Origin: Metridium senile
Lineage: Eukaryota > Cnidaria > Anthozoa > Actiniaria > Metridiidae
Assembly (NCBI GenBank): GCA_949775045.1
Contig: OX459096.1
Coordinates: 48,351,790-48,415,789 of the forward strand
Length of the DNA: 64,000 bases
Reading direction: 5' to 3'
In this document: positions 1 through 12,800 of the stretch, one piece after another
How the letters are laid out: each line of letters starts with the position of its first letter
Numbering within the stretch: the stretch's first letter is position 1
The notes under the pieces: generated by a model
Database searches by the model: none
What the model was told of the DNA's origin: nothing
Seen by the model: only the letters and a program-made list of their open reading frames with translations
Translations under genes and position numbers: made by a program

Positions 1-852
1 TTCCAACTGGCATAACTATTAATCTATATATGTTATAACTATGGTGACTTACTTTTCAACTGGCATAACTATTAATCTATATATGTTATAACTATGGTGA
101 CTTACTTTTCAACTGGCATAACTATTAATCTATATATGTTAAAACTATGGTGACTTACTTTTCAACTGGCATAACTATTAATCTATATATGTTATAACTA
201 TGGTGACTTACTTTTCAACTGGCATAACTATTAATCTATATATGTTATAACTATGGTGACTTACTTTTCAACTGGCATAACTATTAATCTATATATGTTA
301 TAACTATGGTGACTTACTTTCCAACTGGCATAACTATTAATCTATATATGTTATAACTATGGTGACTTACTTTTCAACTGGCATAACTATTAATCTATAT
401 ATGTTATAACTATGGTGACTTACTTTTCAACTGGCATAACTATTAATCTATATATGTTAAAACTATGGTGACTTACTTTTCAACTGGCATAACTATTAAT
501 CTATATATGTTATAACTATGGTGACTTACTTTTCAACTGGCATAACTATTAATCTATATATGTTATAACTATGGTGACTTACTTTTCAACTGGCATAACT
601 ATTAATCTATATATGTTATAACTATGGTGACTTACTTTCCAACTGGCATAACTATTAATCTATATATGTTATAACTATGGTGACTTACTTTTCAACTGGC
701 ATAACTATTAATCTATATATGTTATAACTATGGTGACTTACTTTTCAACTGGCATAACTATTAATCTATATATGTTATAACTATGGTGACTTACTTTTCA
801 ACTGGCATAACTATTAATCTATATATGTTATAATCATGGTGACTTACTTTTC
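1..852 (-). repeat. 53-bp minisatellite spanning a myosin-X splice donor (~16 copies)
   Basis: The period is exactly 53 bp (the same start recurs at 5, 58, 111 and so on to 800). The array runs off the left edge and ends in exon 56. On the minus strand every unit contains TGAAAAGTAAGTCACCAT, which is also the exact end of exon 56 with its GTAAGT donor (real donor 842-847). Fifteen further copies of the donor follow in the intron. Variant bases (cc near 3, 321 and 639; aa near 138 and 456) recur every 318 bp, so six units form a higher-order repeat. Confidence 0.97.
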
Positions 853-3800
853 ATATGTATACGAGCACTGTGCTCTCATGTCGCCACGTTTATAGATGGA
901 CACACCCTTAAAGCTGACTCCTATCCACAGTTCACTGGGTAAACCTGGGTCTTTTGTCTAAACACAAGTGGATGTACCTTATTTAGTTACAGTATGGGTA
1001 TTACAGTATGGGTATTACAGTATGGGTATTACAGTATGGGTATTACAGTATGGGTATTACAGTATGGGTATTACAGTATGGGTATTACAGTATGGGTATT
1101 ACAGTATGGGTATTACAGTATGGTTATTACAGTATGGGTATTACAGTATGGGTATTACAGTATGGGTATTACAGTATGGGTATTGCAGTATGAGTATTAC
1201 AGTATGGGTATTACAGTATGGGTATTACAGTATGGGTATTACAGTATGGGTATTACAGTATGGGTATTACAGTATGGGTATTACAGTATGGGTATTACAG
1301 TATGGGTATTACAGTATGGTTATTACAGTATGGGTATTACAGTATGGGTATTACAGTATGGGTATTACAGTATGGGTATTGCAGTATGAGTATTACAGTA
1401 TGGGTATTACAGTATGGGTATTACAGTATGGGTATTACAGTATGGGTATTACAGTATGGGTATTTATATCAAATGAAATATTTTTTGCTTTTTTTAGGTA
1501 CAATCTGACTGCACTAACTAATATATCCAACATAGACAGTCAGATAAAAATCATTCAATCATCGATGAACAGACCTCTACTTCAAACAATGTCGATCCAT
1601 ATCCTGGCCAGCTCTTTACTATATCCATGTACTGTCTCTGTGATTGTTCTTGATCAAGTCCCTGACAAATAAATAATACACACTATTACATACGTACATC
1701 GGCGATATTAAGCTATCAAGACGACTACTCTTTATCAATGACAATGACAAAAGTTTATTCAGTACCTTACATATATACAGTGGAACCCCGTTAATCCGGC
1801 AAACTGAAGGGACAGCCAAAAGTGGCCGTATTAACGGGGTGGCCGTATTAAGCGGGTAAATTTTATAGAAAATGTATGGGCATGCATTTCGTTGGGACCT
1901 AAAAAACTGGCCGCAATAACGGGGTAGCCGTATTAAGCAGGTGGCCGTAAGGCGGGTTCCACTGTATACATAATTTACATTTTTTGTTATTAAACATAAG
2001 ATAAGGTACAGGCTACCTATAATAACCATTGATGGCTAACCAAGATAGACAGCTTACAGAAGTAATTTTATATATATTACGGTCAATGGTTAATCAACAA
2101 TTCGTCTTCTCCGAACGTAACAGCTAGTGCAGAAAACAGAAACATGGTACAATAGAGCGATTTCAAATAACGCATTTTAACATGCTAATGAGTTGAATAA
2201 CATGCTAATGAGCTTCGCGCGGGTGCCCATACATATTTATGACAAAAATCAAGAAACAAAGTATCAGAACTGGCTGCTGTATTATGATTAATATCCAAAA
2301 TGTTATTGCTAACTTATCGGATATAACGAAAAAAGCCGCAATTAAATTTGTGATAAATTGCGTATGCCCGAGTACGAAGCTCATTAACATGTTATTTTAT
2401 TCATTATAATGTTAAAATGCGTTATGTGAAATCGCTCTTATATATGTGGTGTACCTGGAACTTTTTCCATTGCTCGCAGATTGAACTTTTTATTGCAGAT
2501 AGTTCTTCTTCCGTCGCAGTTCTTGACTCCTCCTCGCTCTCCTCAGGAGGCGGTGCACCTAAAAAGGTTGATTGGAATAGAGTAATAGTGAGGGGGTACT
2601 CCTATAAAGGTTGATAGGAATAGAGTAATTGTGAGGGGGTGCACCTATAAAGGTTGATAGGAATAGAGTTATAGTGAGAGGGTGCACCTATAAAGGTTGA
2701 TAGGAATAGAGTAATAGTGAGGGGATGCACCTATAAAGGTTGATAGGAATAGAGTAATAGTGAGGGGGTGCACCTATAAAGGTTGATAGGAATAGAGTAA
2801 TTGTGAGGGGGTGCACCTATAAAGGTTGATAGGAATAGAGTTATAGTGAGAGGGTGCACCTATAAAGGTTGATAGGAATAGAGTAATAGTGAGGGGATGC
2901 ACCTATAAAGGTTGATAGGAATAGAGTAATAGTGAGGGGGTGCTCCTATAAAGGTTGATAGGAATAGAGTAATAGTGAGGGGGTGCACCTATAAAGGTTG
3001 ATAGGAATAGAGTAATAGTGATGGGGTGCACCTATAAAAGTGATAGGAATAGAGTAATAGTGAAGGGGTGCACCTATAAAGGTTGATAGGAATAGAGTAA
3101 TAGTGATGGGGTGCACCTATAAAAGTGATAGGAATAGAGTAATAGTGAAGGGGTGCACCTATAAAGGTTGATAGGAATAGAGTAATTGTGAGGGGGTGCA
3201 CCTATAAAGGTTGATAGGAATAGAGTTATAGTGAGAGGGTGCACCTATAAAGGTTGATAGGAATAGAGTAATAGTGAGGGGATGCACCTATAAAGGTTGA
3301 TAGGAATAGAGTAATAGTGAAAGGTGCACCTATAAAGGTTGATAGGAATAGAGTAATGGTGAGGGGGTGCTCCTATAAAGGTTGATAGGAATAGAGTAAT
3401 GGTGAGGGGGTGCTCCTATAAAGGTTGATAGGAATAGAGTAATGGTGAGGGGGTGCTCCTATAAAGGTTGATAAGAATAGAGTAATAGTGAGGGGGTGCA
3501 CCTATAAAGGTTGATAGGAATAGAGTAATAGTGAGGGGGTGCACCTATAAAATAGTACATTGACAACTACGCTTCAGGGATTTCGATTTCGTTTTTTGCA
3601 ATGATATCAATATAAAAAAGAATAACAATAGTGATAACCAGTAGTGTACCTAATTTAAACGGTGTTACTGCTTTACGTAGAGTTCCTCTAAGACTAAAAT
3701 TGGTTGACTTATCACGTGATAGATTTCCCGCTTTTGGCCGATGTTTTAACCTTCCCATGGGAAACACACTCTCAATCTCAGATCTGTACAAATATAATAA

Positions 3801-6800
3801 ATATTACAAACCAATGAACAAATCAATGAATAGTTAAATAAAAAAGGATAAACGGACGGACGGACGGACGGACGGACGGAAGAAAACATGGCTTTAATGA
3901 ATACGAAATACGCTTTTAAGGAGCCCCACTGTTCAACCCATTACAAGTCAAGGCGACATTCAGTATAGCCTCCTATGCAGCCGCTCCTATGTCTTGTCAC
4001 GCAATACGAGTATTGCGTGACGACACAAAGGAGCGGCTACGTTCAGTAGGACTCAATCAAACGTTTGGGTCCAAAATTGGTGGATATCCCGGACTAAATG
4101 AGTCTTCAAACACTACTGGTCAGTAACACTTACACCCAGGCTCCTGATCGGTAGTCCCCATCAGTGAATTGTAAACGTAAAGCAGCCAATACGTAAACAG
4201 TGGTTGCAGGAGAAGGATATTTTCCTTGCAGTATTGCATCACAAGCCTATATAAAGAATTTCATCAGTCTGTTAATTTGTGTGGCTACAAAACGTATCAT
4301 TGTTAAAGACGGAATGGCGGAAGCAATTTTAGAGGTGAAACATTTACCATTAGTGAAAATCACCGTGATTATCGCCATCATGATTCCAATATCAACACAG
4401 TCATCACTATCATAATCTATTTATCTCTATATCCTTAATTTAGTTCTAACTGATGGTTTCACATGAAACCGAAACGTTGTAATTTACTACTTTTAAAATG
4501 TATATCACAGTCATTATTGATCTATATTTATATTTATTTATTTACTTTTGTATTAATTAACTAATTAATTTGCTTATTTATTTATGATTATGCAATCACC
4601 ATCATGATTGCATATTCAGCATAATTATCACTATCATAATCACCACCATGATTGCATAATCAGCATAATTATCACTATCATAATCACCACCATGATTTCA
4701 TAATCAACATAATTATCACTATCATAATCACCATCATGATTGCATAATCAGCATAATTATCATTATCATAATCACCATCATGATTGCATAATCAGCATAA
4801 TTATCACTATCATAATCACCATCATGATTGCATAATCAGCATAATTATCACTATCATAATCACCATCATGATTGCATAATCAGCATAATCATCACTATCA
4901 TAATCACCATCATGATTGCATAATCAGCATAATCATCACTATCATAATCACCATCATGATTGCATAATCAACATAATCATCACTATCATAATCACCATCA
5001 TGATTGCATAATCAGCATAATTATCACTATCATAATCACCATCATGATTGCATAATTAAAATAATCATCACTATCATAATCACCATCATGATTGCATAAT
5101 TAAAATAATCATCACTATCATAATCACCACCATGATTGCATAATCAGCATAATCATCACTATCATAATCACCATCATGATTGCATAATCAGCATAATCAT
5201 CACTATCATAATCACCATCATGATTGCATAATTAAAATAATCATCACTATCATAATCACCATCATGATTGCATAATTAAAATAATCATCACTATCATAAT
5301 CACCATCATGATTGCATAATCAGCATAATCATCACTATCATAATCACCATCATGAGCAATCACCACCACCACCGTTGCCATCATCATCATCAAATCACCA
5401 TCGCCAACATCTTCATCAAATAACGATCACCATCATTATTTCCACCACCATGATTGCATAATTAAAATAATCATCACTATCATAATCACCACCATCAGCT
5501 ATCATCACCAAAACCGTTGACATCACCATCGCCATCATCAAGTCACCATCAACATATCAGGATATCATTATCTCCATCACAACTATACCATGGAGTTATG
5601 AAATCTTGTGAGTAATATCAACATGCTGTAAAAGGGTTACCTGTTCGTAGAGGAATCCTGACTCTACTGTCTCATCTGGTACTTTATCTGGTTCAAGGTA
5701 ACAGAATACTTTAAAGAACAATTTCCATTTCTTGCCCGTCTCGGTCAGTCCCAATGCTTTATACCTGTACAGTACAAACAACCAAATGAGAATTACACGA
5801 TCTACAATACAGCAAAACCAGCATCAACGTCATCAATCATTATCATCCTTCATCATCAATCATCATCAATTATTCTCATCAATCATCATCATCAATCATC
5901 ATCATCATCATCATCATCAATCATCATCATCATCATCAATCATCATCATCATCATCATCATCATCCTTCATCATCAATCATCATCATCAATCATCATCAA
6001 TCATCAATCATCATCATCATCAATCATTATCATCATCAATCATCATCATCATCAATCATCATCATCAATCATTATCATCAATCATCATCAATCATCAATC
6101 ATCATCAATCATTATCATCATCAATCATCATTATCATCAATCATCATCAATCATTATCAATCATTCTCATCAATCATCATCAATCATCACCATAAACCTC
6201 TCAATCGGTCAGCAACAAAATGTTATACCCGTCTTTTCAACTGAGCCATAGTTCACGGTTTCTTCATTAGGACGTCCTTACAACATAATATCGTATACAG
6301 TATGTGTGTGCAAATCCGGACAGTGTGCAAATCCGGACACTTTGGCATTTAAGCGTTAAAAAAGAGATCGAATTTGTTTACAAATGAAAACAACATTATA
6401 GAATAAAGCATTTGTATGTTTTCTATTGTGTAAGAAGTTTTTGTGACAATCGAGATATTTTCAGCTAGGAAAAAGAGCGATTTTTCATGGCATGTGAATA
6501 TGCAAATTCGCAATAAGTCAGTTTTTAACGCGCTTTGAATTACATGTTAAACTTTAAATGGTGATTATTCTGCAGATTCAAATGATAACGCCAAAATATT
6601 TAGTACGTTTTCAATTTCAAACAATGCTTTATCTTGTGTGAAAAGAAGAGCTTTTAATAGTTTAAAATAAGTGTAGGAGACGGTTTTAGAAATACTACTA
6701 AAATCCACTAAGGTATGTGCAATTCCGGACGATAAAATAAACAAGATTAGCAATCACCCGTAACTTTGAATTGTACGTTAAAATGTCGCTTAAAAATATA

Positions 6801-9800
6801 AAATTCCACTGCAGGTTGATTTTGCAAACAAAATTTATCTTTTGGATAATTTAATCACCGTGCACTATATATTTATAGGACATTTATATTCATTTGCAGA
6901 ATTGAGCGCACGACGGCAATTACTCGTGTGTGAAATACTTTAGTGCTCAAACGTATTAATCAAGCAACGTAATTCATGATTTAATTAACACAATTTTATG
7001 CTTTAATCTCAAATTTGACTGTGGAAATAGAAAATCTATCATAAGCATTCGAAAATTAGGAAATAACTTTAAAGAATTGATTAAACAGAACCTACTTTAA
7101 TAGTGTCCGGCTTTGCACACAACTGTCCGGAATTGCACCACTCAAACTACTTTACAAATATATCCATAACATTTTTAAAAATCACTAAAATTGACCAATA
7201 CTTTATATAAATCTTTATCAGATGTTACCTCATCTCCAAGGAAAATGTATTTCCTAAACAATGCGTTTAACGAATGATATGGCAATTTATTTAAAAACCG
7301 TCCGGAATTGCACACACATACTGTACAAGACTAGGAGTGAATCAATTGCTCAGTTATTACCGTTCAAACTTGGACAACACATCAGCAAGAACAACATTGT
7401 ATCGTATACAAGACTAGGAGTGAATATTGCTCAGTTATTACCGTTCAAACTTGGACAACACATCAGCAAGAACTGTTCGTGCTTCAATACTTTTCTGTGT
7501 AGCACCGCATTGTTCAAACAACGAAAATATGTTGTATTCCTGGATTAGATTAAGTCCTTTGCATAGTCGTTCGGTTACCTGTAAGTAAACCACATCACAT
7601 TGTCGACCACCACTTATAATAAGAATAAATAGGTTAAACATAGTAACTAGGGCTGCGTTAGTATTTGATATATTACAATACAATATATGTTTATTTAGTA
7701 CCTGTATATATATATTTGTTAATTTGAATGTCAAAAAATGTTCACATGAATAAAGGTACATACTACCGATAATAACCATATTGGTTAGCCTAAGATAAGT
7801 AGCCGAATAATTTATAAGAAACAATTGAGACAAACAAAATCAAAGGGCACACTTATGATCATTTCGGACGTTTGACGAAGAAGGACAAACAACAAAATAG
7901 CGCTATGTTCAAATGACATTAATCAATGGTGTTGTGATCGGTTACCTCTCCAGCAGTTGTTGCAGAGTTGATGGTGATCTTACAAGATCCTCCTCCATAA
8001 CAGTGAACCAAAGAGGACAGCTCTCTACGTCCCTGACGACGAAAGATATAACATTACATATACACGAGTTTTTAGTGCACTAACACGAGGCCCTGGCCAC
8101 ATTACCACGAGGAATGGGTACAAAAGTATTTTGTCACAGTCGTGCTAACACGTTAGTCAAAGATTGTACAATGAAACATTGTCTAAGGTCAGCTTTATAC
8201 ATTAAGCAACCTAGACCCAAGAGTGTGAACTCCAGTCATTGGCTCCTTACCAGTAGTGAGATAATCTCCTCCCTTGAAGGTGGGAACTCTCTGTTTGAAA
8301 GAAAGATAATAAATCAACATTTCTAGGTTGTAAGTAACTAATCTTCTTTTATTATTTCCCTTACACAATTCAAACCGTTCACTGCCCTAACATGCTTCCC
8401 ACTCCCACCCCCTACTCTCCCCTCCCCCTTATTCTTCTACCACCACACCTTTTCCAAACTATGTATACGACATATTCACTACCCTATCATGCTTCCCACT
8501 CCCACCCCCTACTCTCCCCTCCCCCTTATTCTTCTACCACCACACCTTTTCCAAACTGTGTATACGACATATTCACTACCCTATCATGCTTCCCACTCCA
8601 ACCCCCTACTCTCCCCTCCCCCTTATTCTTCTACCACCACACCTTTTCCAAACTGTGTAAATGAGATGTTCACTGCCCTATCATGCTTCCCACTTCCACC
8701 CCCGACTCTCCCCTCCCCCTTATTCTTCTACCACCAAATTGTGTATACGACATGTTACCTCGGCCGTGCCCTCTTAGCACACTCTAGAGCAAAGGTTGCA
8801 AACTTAGCCATTTCTGTGGTTGAATTCTTATCTCGTAATCTAAAGATAACAAAGAAGGACAGTAAGAAACGACAACAAGAAAAACCTGACATCTAGATGT
8901 TTGGTCTCTGCCAAGACCAGCCACACGTGTATGTATATAATAAAGTTGTCTTTTCTTAAAACAAAAATAAACTCAGTTCGCCGTACAAGGTATTGATAGG
9001 AAGACAGAAAAGACCAGCCACACTTGTGTGCATATAATAAAGTTGACTTTGCTTAAAACAAAAATAAACTCAGTTCGCCGTACAAGGTATTGATAGGAAG
9101 ACAGAAAAGACCAGCCACACGTGTATGTATATAATAAAGTTGTCTTTGCTTAAAACAAAATAAACTCAGTTCACCGTACAAGGTATTGATAGGAAGACAG
9201 AAAAAGCGTCCACTGTTTTCACAATCCTGACCCTAATTCAAAGTAGCGATATTCACATCGTGTTTTTACCTTTTCAGATGTGTTCTCAGATATCTGAGGT
9301 ACTTCCTTGTTGGAATAAACGTACAACACATACACACCAACACCTGCGAAAAAACCAACGATATCAGTTAGTTCATAATATCATAATATACACAAAAATC
9401 GTTGTAGATGCCGAATCTACAGACAGTCCACAACCTGAAAATATTTTTTTGAATTAGCTTTGTTACCCTTAGATCCAGAACATAACTTGTTTACAAAAAT
9501 AACAGAAGAAAAAAATAGATCCATACAATAAAGAAGACAAAAATAAAGAGGACCAAAAGGCGCAAACAGACCTTGCAATGCACCTCCCGGTAGTATGAAC
9601 ATAAATTGTGATTTAATACACGTTTTGTAAAGAAATATTTGTTTCATTATAACGACTTGTTATAGTCATACAACACAAACACGTACAACTAAAATATGCT
9701 ATGAATAAATCGAAAACAAGGGAAGAAATGCAGTGAGAGTGGACTGTAGCTTTGATTGCAACAAAGAGTTTTGAAATAGGTGTAGATAGGCAGCCAGGAT

Positions 9801-12800
9801 ATTTTAAAGGTGTACACACGTAGAGATAACATGGTATTTTCACGTGTGAAGACATTAATATTTTAAAAAGTAGAAGTATAGGTATATAATGATAAATCAT
9901 AATATCAATTGTTAGTAGAAAAAGTTCAAATATAATAAGATAAATCATAGTTTGTGGTTACCAACCTGCATGTTCCTAAGGCTACCAATAGAATCAACGT
10001 CTGGAGGTGTGGTCGTTTGCTTGATAAGTTGACAAAAGACCTGAGGAAACATTGTATAATAGATGTTTGTATCTAATATTATTATTATTCAGTATATATT
10101 TGATCTTTCGCTGCTAGTAAAAGCCATCGTTACGATTTAGGACAAGAAAATTAGAGACTCTGCTAACAGGGAAATATTTGATCTGCCATCTCTTTAAATA
10201 TTTGTGATAATTGCAGAGATTTTGAAACATAGTCACAACACAGATGACCGTACTTTTGAGATGAATTTTTACGGAAAGCATCGTACATAAAGCATCGGTC
10301 GCATCTTCTTGTAACAGTCAAACAGTATTAGTCTTACCTCATCTCTAAGTGGTTTTAGATCTTGACATGTTTGCAGGATTCCCTGGACAAGTTAACAATA
10401 GTCAAGTTTAGTTCCAGTTTTCATTGCATTAATCGTATGCACATTCTTGAATATGTCAAATAAGTCCTCACAAGATAAGTATTCTACGGTGAATGGAGTA
10501 CACAAACCTGAATTACTGGAATAGGATCACCAACACTTTCTTGTTCTTGTAACGAAGAAAAGATTCGTACAGCTTCTTCCTGGAATGTTCCATAGCCTTT
10601 TCCCTTGGCACCTTCATGTAACATTAGATACAATGAGAATACTACAGATGTTAGATTGTTAGATTCATATGTTCATGAATGCAGTTTATGTGTGTGTGAT
10701 TTTACATTTATATATATTTCTATGGGTATTTGTTTTCATTAATGTCTAGTTGTTTATGTTTTTTAGTTTTGTAACACCTTATGTACACTAAATGTAAGTA
10801 ACTAATACTGAAATAAATAAATAAGATGGTGGTGGTGGTGATGACAACGACGTTGATGATGATGATAATAATAATAATGCAATGACAACCAGTAATGATT
10901 ATATATATATGAAAAAGATGATGTGATGTTGATTATTATGACGACAATGATAATGGTGATAATGATGAGTGTTGATAAAGACATCCACGTCAATGCTAAT
11001 AACGGACTTCTGTAATGTGGATAATGATTGCGTACAAAAAGTGATCAACATGCATTAATAAAAGATTTAACTATTAATGCGTAAGCTTATCAATCAAGCT
11101 TATTGATTACCTCTGCGTTAGTTTCACATACTTACATTGATACGGCCCAATAAATATTATTCTTTCAGCAGCGCCTATATTTATCATGATAGTATTGGCA
11201 TTATGTCATTATACACCTATTTCAATGGCTGTTATTACAGTTATATATACAAATGTTTTTAAACAATGGATTCAATTAATAGTTCTTGGGCAACAACTTG
11301 GCCCGAAAGCCTCAACTTGCATCCATTGTTCAAAAGTATTTGCATGTAACTATAGTAACAGACATTGAAGCTGATCATCTTGAAATATCTGACACCGATA
11401 GGAGTTGTTGGAGCTCATTAAGTATCAAAGCACTTTTTCAATCACGTTTGAATATATAAAAGATTTACATTTCAGATAAAATTCACTAGTGGTTGTATCT
11501 AATTTACATGTTCATTGTTTTAACCCCTGTTTTCCCTGACGATTATTCAGACCCTCCCCGTCCTTTAAATCGGCTTTACAAGGGTGTTCATGTGATCTGA
11601 TTTCTCATATCCCATGTCATATCGAATTGGCTGGAATTAAGCTTATGAATTATTATTGAATTTTACAAAAAAGATTTACTTCTGAAATACTGGTATCTGT
11701 TATTCATCACTATGAACTCCCACAATTCCTTTCGGTCTCACATCAACCATTTCCAGGTTATCAACTTCAATTGAAATAGGTGTATAAGTTTGTTAGTTGG
11801 CTTAATACTATAATAGCTACACCTACTTGCAAGAAAGTTGACATACGGAAAAAAAACATTTGTATTTAGTGTGTTAGGAATAAATTAAAAGTACAAAAGA
11901 AAGAGTTCAGCTTCAGTGATCATCTTTTGTACTTTTAATTTATTCCTAACCCACTAAATACAAATGTTCTTTTTTCGTATGACAACGTTCTTGCAAGTAG
12001 GTGTATATGCATTACTATATGTTATTTGCAACAAGCAAAAACTAATAATAAGCAAACAAAATGTTCAATTATGCAGTTACTTACAAATCAACAATCGTTT
12101 TTTAAGTAACAACTATTAAAAGAAACACTATTTTATGAAACAATACCCATCATGCGTCATTCCCCAAACTTGTGTGTCACAACATTTGAAACACGCTGTA
12201 AATGTCTTGTAAAGCCACTATAGTGATATACTTACGTGAAGACTGTGATTGCCCATAAGGTAAAGCTAGTAATGGTGCTTTGAATGTCACAATATTTAAA
12301 ACACGCTGTAAATGTCTTGTAAAGTCACTATGATGTTATACTTACGTGAAGACTGTGAATGTCCATAAGGTAAAGCTAGTAATGGTGCTTTGAATGTCAC
12401 AATATTTAAAACACGCTGTAAATGTCTTGTAAAGTCACTATGGTGATATAATTACGTGAAGACTGTGATTGCCCATAAGGTAAAGCTAGTAATGGTGCTT
12501 TGAATGTCACAATATTTAAAACACGCTGTAAATGTCTTGTAAAGTCACTATGGTGATATACTTACGTGAAGACTGTGAATGTCCATAAGGTAAAGCTAGT
12601 AATGGTGCTTTGAGAGGTAGTTTTGAGTACTTTAAGATAGGGTTGGTTCGAATAATCACTTCAACTTCATTCTCATTTGAAGCGTCCTGCAAGAGAGATT
12701 TCCGTCATTTATACATAGTTTAAACTCAATGGTCTACTTCACATGAGAACTGCACAATATTGAAAGTTGCCTCAGCGGAAAGCAACTAAAGTAATATAAC

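Larger units (their letters stand above)
848..8032 (-). other. Myosin-X exons 49-56: FERM domain, truncated at window edge
   Basis: Exons: 7946-8032, 7442-7578, 5641-5764, 4134-4246, 3650-3783, 2455-2558, 1575-1661, 848-957, encoding residues 1494-1791 plus two bases. F1 begins with [20 protein letters not shown]. Further matches are [88 protein letters not shown] and [17 protein letters not shown]. The last visible exon ends in phase 2 at a GTAAGT donor (842-847), so at least one more exon, the end of the FERM F3 lobe, lies to the left. This domain binds integrin and other receptor tails in vertebrate myosin X; conservation of that role is inferred. Confidence 0.94.

Noticed and set aside
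968..1672. Long repetitive plus-strand frame (Tyr/Met/Val/Leu-rich)
   Set aside because: It is the 14-bp array read in three frames; the window's real coding strand here is minus.
4565..5354. Regular 44-bp units looking like a CRISPR array
   Set aside because: No repeat/spacer alternation; whole units are near-identical, and the context is a eukaryotic intron.
5732..6244. His/Ser/Ile-rich plus-strand frame
   Set aside because: (ATC)n microsatellite; overlaps the intron next to exon 51 and starts inside exon 51 antisense.
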